A stretch of DNA of 64,000 bases, taken from Ahaetulla prasina (Eukaryota; Chordata; Lepidosauria; Squamata; Colubridae). The stretch lies in NCBI RefSeq assembly GCF_028640845.1, contig NC_080548.1, forward strand, positions 12,295,814-12,359,813, in the 5' to 3' direction. The translations under genes and the position numbers were made by a program. How positions within the stretch are numbered: the stretch's first letter is position 1; each line of letters opens with the position of its first letter. The notes beneath the pieces were generated by a model. The model saw nothing but the letters and a program-made list of their open reading frames with translations. It did not search any database and was not told the DNA's origin. Shown here in pieces: positions 21,054 through 30,590 of the stretch.

Positions 21054-22112
21054 ACCTAGGCCACATAACCAGCTCGCCTGTCTTCCTCCAGTCAGGCCCG
21101 TGTTTTTCTGGAGTATGCAAAGATGGCACAGGAGGCATAACGTTGGCGAAATTCCTCGCCACTATCGCAAAAAGCGGAAGGATTACCAAACGCCTGGCAG
21201 CCAAGCCCTGGAGAGAGACGATGTCTTCTTTCCCCCAAGCATTTCTTAATTATGCCCTGACTCTGTTAGGCAGAAGGGAGGCTACCGTCAACAGATGGAA
21301 GTGTGTGTAGGTGGCCAACAGGAGATGGATAGCATCTTAGCTTCAGGAGTGCGATAGAGAGTAGCACCTCCTTTGCTCTTATCACCTCCTTTTGTTGGCT
21401 GCCATAGATTGTTTTGACAACAGCTGACTGTTCAGGAGATTCACCCAGGGGCTGGGAGGAGGGGGATGTTCTTGATTGCATTCGTTATCGCATTGGGTGA
21501 AACTGGCAACATCTGCATAAAGCCAGGGTTACTGGAGGTTTTTTTGCATAAGGTGGGAAGTAAGATTTGCAACATCCTACCTTCTCTGGTTTCTATTAGC
21601 AACTGTACCTTCTTGGCGGGAGAAAAATCCACCCTGCTCTTCCACCGGCTGGAACAGGAGTAGGGCATGATTCCTTCACCTGAGAAACACGGTATGGCAG
21701 GCATCCCCAACAACAGGCCACAGACCGGAACTAGTTCACGATCTGTTAGGAACCAGGCCATGTAAGCAAGCAAAGGGTCATCTTTACATGCAAAAGTTCT
21801 AGGTAACGTGCAAAATCATGCCTTCCCGGTCTGTCAGTTTCTTAAGGTTGGGGGCCACTGCATTGTGGGATCCCTGGTGGACAGTCTTGAAGCCGGGATG
21901 GGAGGATGTCAAGGTGCTGCTGAGTTTTGGAAGTCGGAGATGGGAGAAAGCACCACCAGAGGTCTGAGGGAATCATTAGGCCCCGGAGGCTGCTAACCCC
22001 AGTGAGATATCACATCTCTATTCCTAGGACTTGCAAAACTGAATTGCAAATTTAGTCAGTATTTATTTGTTTTGATTTGAAATATAAAAATTAATATGCT
22101 ATGATATACTAA
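21054..22112. other. No gene recognised
   Basis: Several frames of 60-110 codons occur on both strands, without domains. I see nothing to annotate. Confidence 0.45.
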
Positions 22113-22353
22113 AGAGCCGAGGTGTCACAGTGGTTAGAGTGCAGCATTGCAGGCTACTTCAGTTGATGGCTAGCTGCAGTTCGGCAGTTCAAATCCCACC
22201 AGGCTCAAGGTTGACTCAGCCTTCCATCCTTCCGAGGTGGGTAAAACGAGGACCCAGATTGTGGGGGGAAATATGCTGACTCTGCAAACCGCTTAGATGG
22301 CTGCAAAGCACTGTGAAGCGGTATATAAGTCTAAGTGCTATTGCTATTGCTAA
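22113..22353 (+). mobile_element. Sauria-type SINE with BovB-like tail
   Basis: GAGCCGAGGTGTCACAGTGG head, B box AGTTCAAATCC, then GGTTGACTCAGCCTTCCATC and the tail CGGTATATAAGTCTAAGTGC ending in CTATTG repeats, as in squamate SINEs mobilised by BovB. Confidence 0.8.
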
Positions 22354-22403
22354 ATTTTGTTCAGGAGCTCAAGCTAACATACAGGTAGTCCTCGACTTAT
22401 AGC

Positions 22404-22539
22404 CAGTGGTGGGATTCAGCCAGTTCGCACCACTTCGGGAGAACCGATTGTTAACTTTCTGAGCAGTTTGGCAAACTGGTTTTTGGAAAAATCACTACAG
22501 CAGAGAACCGGTTGTTAAATTACTTGAATCCCACCACTG
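22404..22539. mobile_element. Short hAT element, CAGTGGTGGGATTCA family
   Basis: 136 bp, ends CAGTGGTGGGATTCA / TTGAATCCCACCACTG, exact CTTATAGC duplication (22396-22403, 22540-22547). An internally deleted relative of 6570-6941. Confidence 0.9.
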
Positions 22540-22732
22540 CTTATAGCCATTTGTTTAAGAGACTTTTGAAGTTGGAACCACACTGAAAAAGTGATTGGTT
22601 GTTGCACTTAATACCTTTGCAGCACCCCCACACAGTCACATGATCAAAATTTGGACACTTGGCAACTGGCATGTATTTATGAAAATTGCAGCGTCCTGGG
22701 GCCATGTGATTACCTTTGTGAACTTCTTAGCC

Positions 22733-22862
22733 CAGGGGTCTGCAAACTTGGCTCTTTTAAGACTTGTGGACTTCAAATCCCAGAGTTCCTCAGCCAGCTG
22801 GCTGAGGAACTCTGGGATTTGAAGTCCACAAGTCTTAAAAGAGCCAAGTTTGCAGACCCCTG
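22733..22862. mobile_element. Perfect 130-bp palindromic hAT MITE
   Basis: The two 65-bp halves are exact reverse complements by eye, meeting at CCAG|CTGG with no loop. Duplication TCTTAGCC / TCCTAGCC. The arm sequence differs from other copies (TGCAAACTTGGCTCTTTT in place of TCCAACCTTGGCAACTTT), on both arms alike. Confidence 0.9.
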
Positions 22863-23205
22863 TCCTAGCCAATTACGAATAAGCAAAGTCAATGAGGGAA
22901 GCAGGATTCATATAACAATTGCGTTACATATTTAACAACTGCAATGGCTTGGTTAACAACCATGGCAAAAGGATTGTAAAATCAGGCACAACTCACTTAG
23001 CAAGAGAAATTCTGGTCACAATTGGGGTTGTACGTTGAGGTCTACCTATACATAGTATTCTCTCCTCCATTTTTCTACCCACAACAAGCCTATGAGGTAG
23101 GCGAAGGTGAGAGAAAGATACTGGACAAATATCACCCAGTGGGTTTCCATGGCTGAGAGGGATTAGGATCTGGGTCTCTTTGGAGTTAGTAAGTGACTTT
23201 CTAAT

Positions 23206-23680
23206 TTATTTTATTTATTTATTTATTAAATTTTTATACCGCCCTTCTCCCGAAGGACTCAGGGCGGTTTACAGCCATGATAAAAACAACAAAAGAATAC
23301 ATAAAACCATAATTTAAAAAACTTATTTTACAAATGGCCGAATTAAAACATTTAGAATAAAACCCCAAATTTTAAAATATTAAAACATTAAAACTAATTA
23401 AAATCCTATTAAAATCCTATGCCAGTCCTGCGCGAACAAACAAATAGGTCTTCAGTTCTCGGCGGAAAGTCCGAAGGTCCGGCAGTTGCCGAAGTCCAGG
23501 GGGAAGTTCATTCCAAAGGGTGGGAGCCCCCACAGAGAAGGCCCTCCCCCTGGGGGCCACCAGCCAACATTGCTTGGCGGACGGCACCCTAAGGAGTCCC
23601 TCTCTGTGCGAGCGTACAGGTTGGTGGGAGGCATTCGGTAACAGCAGGCGGTCCCTAATGAAATCAGCCTGCCTGCCTAT
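23206..23680 (-). mobile_element. L2-group LINE 3' end
   Basis: Minus-strand frame 23417-23695 contains RVPSAKQCWLVAPRGRAFSV and LWNELPPGLRQLPDLRTF, the conserved end of an L2-type reverse transcriptase. The UTR and (AAAT)n tail lie at 23206-23410. 5' truncated. Confidence 0.8.
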
Positions 23681-24060
23681 ACAAGTAGTCCTCAACGTAC
23701 GACTACAATTGAGCCCAAAATTTCTGTTGCTAAGTGAGACAATTCTTAAGTGAGTTTTGCTTCATTTTACGACCATTTCTTGCCACAGTTAAGTGGATCA
23801 CTGCAGTTGTTAATTTAGTTGTTAACTGAATCTGAATTCCCATTGACTTTGCTTGTCAGATGGTTGCAAAAGTTGATTACATGACCCTGGGACCACATTA
23901 CACTGAACCGTCATAAATATGAACCACTTGCCAAGCATCTGAATTTTGATCATATGACCATGGGGATGCTGCAACGGTCACAAGTGTGAAAAACAGTCAT
24001 AAGCCACTTTTTCCAGTGCCTTTGTAAATTTGAGCTAAACAAACTGTTGTAACTTCCTGT
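23681..24060 (-). mobile_element. Pogo-like MITE
   Basis: ACAAGTAGTCCTCAACGTAC start, then the family blocks AATTGAGCCCAAAATTTCTG and GCTTGTCAGATGGTTGC. The far terminus is degraded. Confidence 0.7.
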
Positions 24061-24495
24061 GCATATCTATATTTGGTGGCAAGGGAATAATTGCTCCAAA
24101 GTCATTCTATAGCAGCAGGACAAGCTGAATCTGAGTTTCTCAGTGCCAGTCTAACACCTTCACTATGCATGACGCATAATCATAGTTTGTGTACGATACA
24201 ACATAGAACCATACATCTGTTGAGTTCACACAACACACGCCGTCAACAAACAGCTAACTTAGGCTAAAAATAACCAGGCTTAGCAGGCTGTATGTACGCA
24301 GTTGCAGGGATCTAAATGTGTGATACGACCATAGCAGATGGTTTAGGGACGGTTTAGACAGAATAGGAATAGATTTCAAAAAAATCTCTGCTATGCCAAA
24401 GGTGGAGAAAGAGAACATTTTCTTCCTCTTTCGTAATACTCAAATGTGGGGAACGTGCGATGGTGGGAAGATCTAGAAGATTACAAGAAGCCAGG

Positions 24496-24555
<60 letters not shown>

Positions 24556-25379
24556 CTCAATGATCATTTGTATCCTCAGGATGCTTGTGATGGGAAGTGT
24601 CGAGCAAGCATTTAGCTGATGAGCCAAACTAGGGCGATAAGTTTCTTTATCGGGAGGTGGGGAACTATGGTCCTTTTATGACCTGGGGACTTCAACTCCC
24701 AGAATTACTGAGCCAGCATGGACCTCGGCTTTAGATGCTGAACATATTTGGATGCGTGTCACGAGGCGGAGTCAGGGTTGTTTTTCGGAAGCAGCCTCAG
24801 TTTTTATCAGAGAAGGACGCCGCATTCTCCAGCTATGCACACTTCGAAGGAGGAAGCAGATCATGTGTTTAACTAGCCTGCAGGCTGAAGAGGCCCATCT
24901 CTTTGAGCATGAAGCAAGGCTGCCGGGATAACACAGGCGTTGTTGCGATTTTTCACTTGAGCAACAGAGTGTCCTGACCCATGTGAGCAGATGCTGTAAT
25001 TACCAAAGTCTCATAATGACTACTAACATCTCCACAACTAACTGTGCTGCTCTTCCTCCGGCCTTTTCTGAAGGCCCAGCTGTAACGAGCGGTTAATTAA
25101 AACTCTGCTTGTTTGGGTTGTTGTGAGAAGGACATTTGTGCTATTTCGTGGCAAACGCCCCAGCGGAAGCAAAACAAAGGTGGAAGGACCCAAATAACAC
25201 GCACACACACACACACACACACGGAAATCGTACAGTTGGACTCAGTTGTTGGGTTTGGGCAGGTGAAATACTGTTTTTGATCTGAAAAGCGGACCCAGGA
25301 CCTGCAGGAAAACGCTAGGAAGATGAAGAAGAAGTCTTGGCAACTCTCCTGACACTTCTATTTTCATCAGTTTAATAAA
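24061..25379. other. No gene; CA arrays
   Basis: Contains a (CA)n array at 24496-24552, a short one near 25199-25222, and a single MITE-like arm near 24660-24720 (GGGGACTTCAACTCCCAGAA). No credible exon. Confidence 0.5.
24496..24552. repeat. (CA)n microsatellite
   Basis: About 28 CA units. Confidence 0.95.
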
Positions 25380-25620
25380 AAGACTTCTTCATCATCCCAG
25401 TGTTTTTTTTCCTGCAGCTTTTCACAAGGTAAAGTACAAATAGAAATAAAATCGAGAAAGTTAGAGAAGAGAAGTGCAGGAAGAAGTAAAAAAAAAGAAG
25501 AAGAAAGAAGTAGCAACTTTGATTTTTTTTCAGCGCAATAGGATACAAAAAGAAAGTTACAGCCTCAACCTTTTGATTTACATTTTGTAAATATTTTGAG
25601 CCATTTCTATAACAATAAAG

Positions 25621-26074
25621 CAGTGGTGAAATCCAAATTTTGTTTACTACCAGTCCTGTGGGTGTGGCTTGGTGGCCATGGTGTGGCTTGGTGGGCGTGG
25701 CTTGGTGGCCGTAGCAGGGGAAGGATACTGCAAAATCTCCATTTCCACCCCACTCCAGGAGAAGGATATTACAAAATCTCCATTCCCACCCCACTCCATA
25801 GGAAGGATACTGCAAAATCCCCATTCCCACCCCACTCCAGGGGAAGGATACTGCAAAATCCCCATTCCCACCCCACTCCAGGGGAAGGATACTGCAAAAT
25901 CCCCATTCCCACCCCATTCTGGGGCCTGCCATAGGTGGTATTTGCTGGTTCTCCGAACTACTCAAAATTTCCGCTACTGGTTCTCCGAAGTACTCAAAAT
26001 TTCCACTACCGGTTCTCTGAAGTACTCAAAATTTTCACTACCGGTTCTCCAGAACCTGCCAGATTTCACCCCTG
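25621..26074 (+). mobile_element. hAT element with internal minisatellite
   Basis: Ends CAGTGGTGAAATCCA and AGATTTCACCCCTG, duplication CAATAAAG / CAGTAAAG (25613-25620, 26075-26082). ACCGGTTCTC..ACTCAAAATTT is also repeated three times near the right end. Confidence 0.85.
25714..25920. repeat. Five-copy 41-bp minisatellite
   Basis: GGGGAAGGATACTGCAAAAT followed by CCCCATTCCCACCCCACTCC repeats about five times. No CRISPR: the units are contiguous without spacers. Confidence 0.9.
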
Positions 26075-26275
26075 CAGTAAAGTCATTATAATCATCAAAA
26101 CCTAAAATCAATTTTTGTGTGTGTGTGGTTTCGAGTACAAAGTCCATAGGTGGTTTCCAGATGGAAACTAAACTAGATAATCTCTTCTCTTTCATTAGGA
26201 CATTCAATTTTGTGATCTCCACCAATTCCATCATGATTCACTGTCCATCATTCCAACTTTCCTGTCATCATCAGA

Positions 26276-26575
26276 GCTTAGAATAGAATAGAATAGAATA
26301 GAATAGAATAGAATAGAATAGAATAGAATAGAATAGAATAGAATTTTTTTTTGGCCAAGTGTGATTGGACACACAAGGAATTTGTCTTGGTGCATAGGCG
26401 CTCAGTGTACATAAAAGAAACCTTCATCAAGGTACAACACTTACAACACTTAATGATAGTCATAGAGTACAAATTTAACACTTAATGATACAACACTTAA
26501 TGATAGTCATAGGCTACAAATAAGCAATCAGGAAGCAATCAATATCAGGAGGCAATATCACTTAGGCAACTGGTG
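26276..26575 (-). mobile_element. Snake CR1/L3-type LINE 3' end with AATAG array
   Basis: About 13 GAATA units (26280-26344) lead into GGCCAAGTGTGATTGGACAC and GTACATAAAAGAAACC. In the sense direction the element ends ..ACTTGGCCAATAAA then (ATTCT)n. Other copies lie at 33651-33905 (+) and 41690-41985 (-). Confidence 0.8.
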
Positions 26576-26907
26576 GAGCTGATCTGTAAAGGGGAGAGGA
26601 TTGGGTCAGAGAAGATGGAGCAGAAGATGCACCATCCAAATGGATTGTGTACTTAAAAAAAAACTATACACACACAGAGAGAGGTTTTTAAAATATTTTT
26701 TTTTAAAATCCCACCTTTATTACTTTTAAAAATAACTCAAGGTGATGGACATGCCTCATACTCCTTCCTCCTGATATTTTCCTCAAAGCAGCAGCATTGT
26801 GAGGTGATTTGGGCTGAGTGTGAGTGAGAGGTCCAAAGTCACGAAACTTTTTAAAAATATATGTCTAAGGCAGAACTAGAACTCACACGCTCCTGGTTTC
26901 TAGCCTG

Positions 26908-27056
26908 GTTAGGGATACATTTAAGAACTGCAGTGATTCACTTAACGACCATGGCAAAAAAAGTTCATATGATTGTGGGCGACTCATTTAACAACCACCT
27001 TGCTCAGCAATGGAAAAATTCTGGTCCCAATTGTGGCCCTAAGTCGAGATTGAATG
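26908..27056 (+). mobile_element. Pogo-like MITE fragment
   Basis: Contains CTGCAGTGATTCACTTAACG and CAATTGTGGCCCTAAGTCGA. Only the right half remains. Confidence 0.6.
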
Positions 27057-27309
27057 TTGATCCTGTAGCTGCAGCACTTGCCGTAAAGTTCAATATGAAG
27101 GATATTTCTTGTTCAGATATTTCCAATATATTGTCAGATGATGATACACTGACAAAAAATATTCATTCAATGGAAAAGTACTCATTTAAATAATAATTAA
27201 TAGGCATGAAAGCATAATTACAATATAAAATGTTATTGTTACAAATGTTTTTTATTATGCATTTATCATACAATAGTGTATTCTGTATTATTGTTGCAAT
27301 GAATAAAAT

Positions 27310-28380
27310 GTTTCTTTTAACCACCCCAACGAAGCCGTCGATGTGATGACTCGGTGTCTTGAGGCCGTTCGGGTCTGGATGGGGACGGACAGGCTCCGAC
27401 TCAACCCATCCAAGACGGAGTGGCTGTGGATGCCGGCGTCCCGGCACAGTCAGCTTACTCCATCGCTGACTGTGGGGGGGGCGAATCGTTAGCCCCCAGG
27501 GAATTGGTGCGCAATTTAGGCGTTCTCCTGGATGCACGGCTGTCTTTAGAAGACCATTTGACAGCCGTAGCTAGGGGAGCTTTTCATCAGGTTTGCCTGA
27601 TTTGCCAATTGCGCTCTTTCCTGGACTGGGACGCATTATGCACGGTCACTCATGCCCTCGTCACTTCCCGTCTGGATTACTGCAATGCTCTCTACATGGG
27701 GCTACATGAGGAGCACCCGGAGGCTCCAACTGGTGCAGAATGCGACCGCGTGGGGGATTGAGGGAGCTCCTCGTAGCTCCCATGTAACACCTCTCCTGCG
27801 CAGGCTGCATTGGTTGCCAGTGGTCTTCCGGGTGCGCTTCAAGGTGTTGGTTATCACCTTTAAAGCGCTCCATGGCATTGGACCGGGATATTTACGGGAC
27901 CGCCTGCTGCCGACAGTTACCTCCCATTGTCCGATACGTCCAGTGCGCGCCCACAGGGAGGGTCTTCTTAGGGTGCCGTCGGCTAGTCAATGTCGGCTGG
28001 CGGCCCCCAGGGGAAGGGCGTTCTCTGTGGGGGCCCCGGCTTTATGGAATGAGCTGCCGGTGGGACTCCGTCTCCTCCCTGATCTCTGGACCTTTAAGCG
28101 CGAGCTCAAGACTTTCTTTTTCACCAAGCGGGGCTGGCCTGATTGATTTTAGTATGGGGGTTTTAATGGGTTTTAATAGGGTTTTACCAAGGTTTTAGTT
28201 TTGATAAATTTTAGCTAATATTTTAAGTTACAGCGATTGAATCAGTTTTTTAAATTTGATATTTTATTTTAAATTTGTTGGGATTCTTGTCGTTTTATTG
28301 GCTGTACACCGCCCTGAGTCTTCGGAGAAGCGCGGTATAAAAATATGAATAAATAAATAAATAAATAAATAAATAAATAT
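27310..28380 (+). mobile_element. L2-group LINE 3' end, about 1 kb
   Basis: Frames at 27420-27761 and 27652-28146 together cover the reverse-transcriptase C-terminus: GVLLDARLSLEDHL, TRLDYCNAL-type and LHWLPVVFRVRFKVL, then ALWNELPVGLRLLPDLW. A frame change near 27700 disables it. The UTR ends ACCGCCCTGAGTCTTCGG..(AAAT)n. Confidence 0.8.
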
Positions 28381-29085
28381 TTACGATATTTCTTTTCTTC
28401 AATTTATTTGTGTCCTTCTTCTCACTGTAAAAAAGTTGGTCACCTTATTTATTTACATTACCTTCTTAACAATGACATAGATTTACAGGAATTTAGATCC
28501 TGCCCTTGGTTAAGAGGCAGTTCAGCAAAGTAAGCTCTTGAAATCACTTTGTGGCAATGTGCAAATGTGAATACATAAAATAATAATTAAATAAAATAAT
28601 AGATAAAGCTCAGAAAAGTTGCATGCGAAAACAACTAGACACAAGACAGTTTTCCCCCCCATGCCATCACTCTGTTAAACACCTAATTCCCACAGGACTG
28701 TCTTATGCCTAAAGATATTTACCCATGTAGTAGGACTGCATTGGTAGGGACGCGGTGGCTCAGGGGTTAGGACGCTGAGCTTGTTGATTGAAAGGTCGGC
28801 AGTTCAGCGGTTCGAATCCCTAGTGCTGCCGCGTAACGGGATGAGCTCCCGTTACTTGTCCAAGCTTCTGCCACCCTAGCAGTTCAAAAGCATGTAAAAA
28901 ATGCAAGTAGAAAAATAGGGACCACCTTTGGTGGGAAGGGAACAGCGTTCCGTGCACCTTTGGCATTGAGTCATGACCATGGAGATGTCTTTGGACAGCG
29001 CTGGCTCTTCGGCTTTGAAACGGAGATGAGCACTGCCTGCTAGAGCCGGGAACGATTAGCACATATGTGCAAGGGGAACCTTTAC

Positions 29086-29263
29086 TGTAATGTATCTTTA
29101 AATGTTTTGGCGGGAACCAAGCACGTTGCTGATTGGTTGAAGCCGCCGGCTAAACTGTATATAAGGAGAGGTTTTTCCCCAGCCCGGTTGCTGGGTTCAC
29201 CATATATTAAAGAGCTGTTGTCACTACCCTGGTCTCCAGCCTCGTTACTGCCCGAACTTAACA
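29086..29263 (+). promoter_or_regulatory. 5' LTR
   Basis: TG..CA ended (TGTAATGTATC to GAACTTAACA). TATA box TATATAA at 29158-29164 and ATTAAA poly(A)-type signal at 29206-29211 give short U3 and R regions. Confidence 0.95.
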
Positions 29264-29264
29264 C

Positions 29265-29282
29265 TGGCGACGAAGGTGGGAT
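29265..29282 (+). other. Primer-binding site
   Basis: TGGCGACGAAGGTGGGAT begins one base after the LTR. It is nearly complementary to the 3' end of vertebrate tRNA-Ser(GCU) (..CGTCGCCA), judged from memory, with two differences in the inner part. Confidence 0.65.
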
Positions 29283-29360
29283 CTCGAGGCTAAGAGCACC
29301 AGGAACGAGCTGAACGCACGGAAGAACCGAACCCAGCAAACTCAGGGCAGAAATGCAGCG

Positions 29361-30590
29361 ATGGCCAGCTACACTCCGCCCGCGCCGTTTGACCCATCCA
29401 GGGAGAAATGGGGAACGTACATGACCCGTTTCGAGAGCTTCCTCGAGGCAAACGAACTGCAGGGAGTTCCAGACAACCGCAAAAGGGCGTATTTCCTGAG
29501 CCACTGCGGTCCCGAGGTCATCGACATCGCGGAAGCCCTGGCAGAGCCAACGCCGGTACAATCGGTATCGTGGCAGACTCTGCAAAATCTATTGAAGAAC
29601 CATTTCGCGCCAACACCATCCAAATATGTACGGCGTTTTGAATTTGGAGAGCGCAGACAGCAAGAGGGCGAATCCATCAGCGATTACATGGCCGCCCTGA
29701 GGAAAGCCTCCAAGGATTGTGGGTACCGAGACTTGGATGAGGAGCTGTTAGAGCAACTCATCCGTGGGGTCAGAGACATTCGTTTGCGGAGGCGGCTGCT
29801 ATCAAAAAGCAATCTAACGCTGGCAAACGCTCTGGACAAAGCCAGAGCTCATGAGATGTCCACCCAAGCGGCGGAAACCCTTCAAAAGCCACTCACGCCA
29901 ACGGCGAGCACGAAATCAACCCCGGTCCACAACGAAGAAATCCAGACCGAATCAGACGGCGAGGATGAGGAAGGAGTTTGCCTCACCGGGAGAAGGGGAA
30001 AAGAAGACCGGGATGAATGCGGAAGTTGCGGAGGGCAACACCAGCGTCAACAATGCAAGTTCAAAGACGCTATATGTCGGCGGTGCGAGAAGAAGGGGCA
30101 CCTGGCTCAAGTCTGTCGAGCACCCCAACCTTCCCGCCGAAAATTCAAACCAACCAATCAGAGCGCGGGATCGGCTAGGCGACCCGTGATTGGTCAAAAC
30201 AAAAAGGGCGCGAATTCAAATCGAACGACCGTGATAGTAGGTCGTGCAGCAACCCGCGTGGAGAAGAAAATCTTCACAAAACCAAAAATCGAAGGAGTGC
30301 CGTGCCGACTAGAAGTGGACACAGGGTCAGCGATCACAATCATGTCCTGGGACACTTTTGCGAAAGCTTTGCCGAAAATCGCCAAACGCAAACTGCAAGC
30401 ACAGCGGCTAAGAGTTCACGACTACCAAGGGAATCGCATCCCTGTTCGAGGGTCCACCTCCGTCCGCGCTGAGTACGGACCACACAAGAAGACCCTGCCC
30501 CTCACGACAGTCGAAGGGACCCTGCCAAGTTTGTTGGGACTAGACTGGTTCCGCATTGGGCATGGGAGTGACTGGCATCTACAGAAGTGA
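29361..30590 (+). CDS. gag-pro: Gypsy Gag-protease polyprotein
   Basis: 409 codons. The N-terminal 180 residues are a retrotransposon Gag (WGTYMTRFESFLEANEL, then FRRFEFGER-like and ISDYMAALRKAS segments), which forms the particle around the element RNA. A first cysteine cluster starts at residue 220 and a standard CCHC knuckle (C-x2-C-x4-H-x4-C) spans 239-252, for RNA binding. An aspartic protease follows with its DTGS active site at 320-323 and the LLGLDWF end motif. The ATG at 29361 lies about 100 bp after the LTR in the frame with Gag similarity. The frame stops just after the protease, and the RT frame overlaps it by about 45 bases at +1. Family members usually continue straight into RT, so the offset is probably a one-base mutation, though programmed shifting cannot be excluded. 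Confidence 0.9.
   Translation: MASYTPPAPFDPSREKWGTYMTRFESFLEANELQGVPDNRKRAYFLSHCGPEVIDIAEALAEPTPVQSVSWQTLQNLLKNHFAPTPSKYVRRFEFGERRQQEGESISDYMAALRKASKDCGYRDLDEELLEQLIRGVRDIRLRRRLLSKSNLTLANALDKARAHEMSTQAAETLQKPLTPTASTKSTPVHNEEIQTESDGEDEEGVCLTGRRGKEDRDECGSCGGQHQRQQCKFKDAICRRCEKKGHLAQVCRAPQPSRRKFKPTNQSAGSARRPVIGQNKKGANSNRTTVIVGRAATRVEKKIFTKPKIEGVPCRLEVDTGSAITIMSWDTFAKALPKIAKRKLQAQRLRVHDYQGNRIPVRGSTSVRAEYGPHKKTLPLTTVEGTLPSLLGLDWFRIGHGSDWHLQK

Larger units (their letters stand above)
22384..23050 (+). mobile_element. Pogo-like MITE holding two hAT insertions
   Basis: Begins ACAGGTAGTCCTCGACTTAT and ends GTACGTTGAGGTCTACCTAT. Interrupted by hAT 22404-22539 and palindrome 22733-22862. Removing both leaves about the usual 400 bp. 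Confidence 0.8.
25380..26230 (-). repeat. Unnamed dispersed repeat, copy 2
   Basis: Homologous to 15840-16400 on both sides of the hAT insertion. The corresponding point in copy 1 is uninterrupted, which confirms the insertion. Confidence 0.5.

Noticed and set aside
25714..25920. Regular 41-bp repeats considered as a CRISPR-like array
   Set aside because: No spacers, eukaryotic context, and units are part of a hAT element.
28820..29062. 80-codon minus frame near the gypsy 5' LTR
   Set aside because: Antisense to the split SINE, and the same peptide appears at the other SINE copies.
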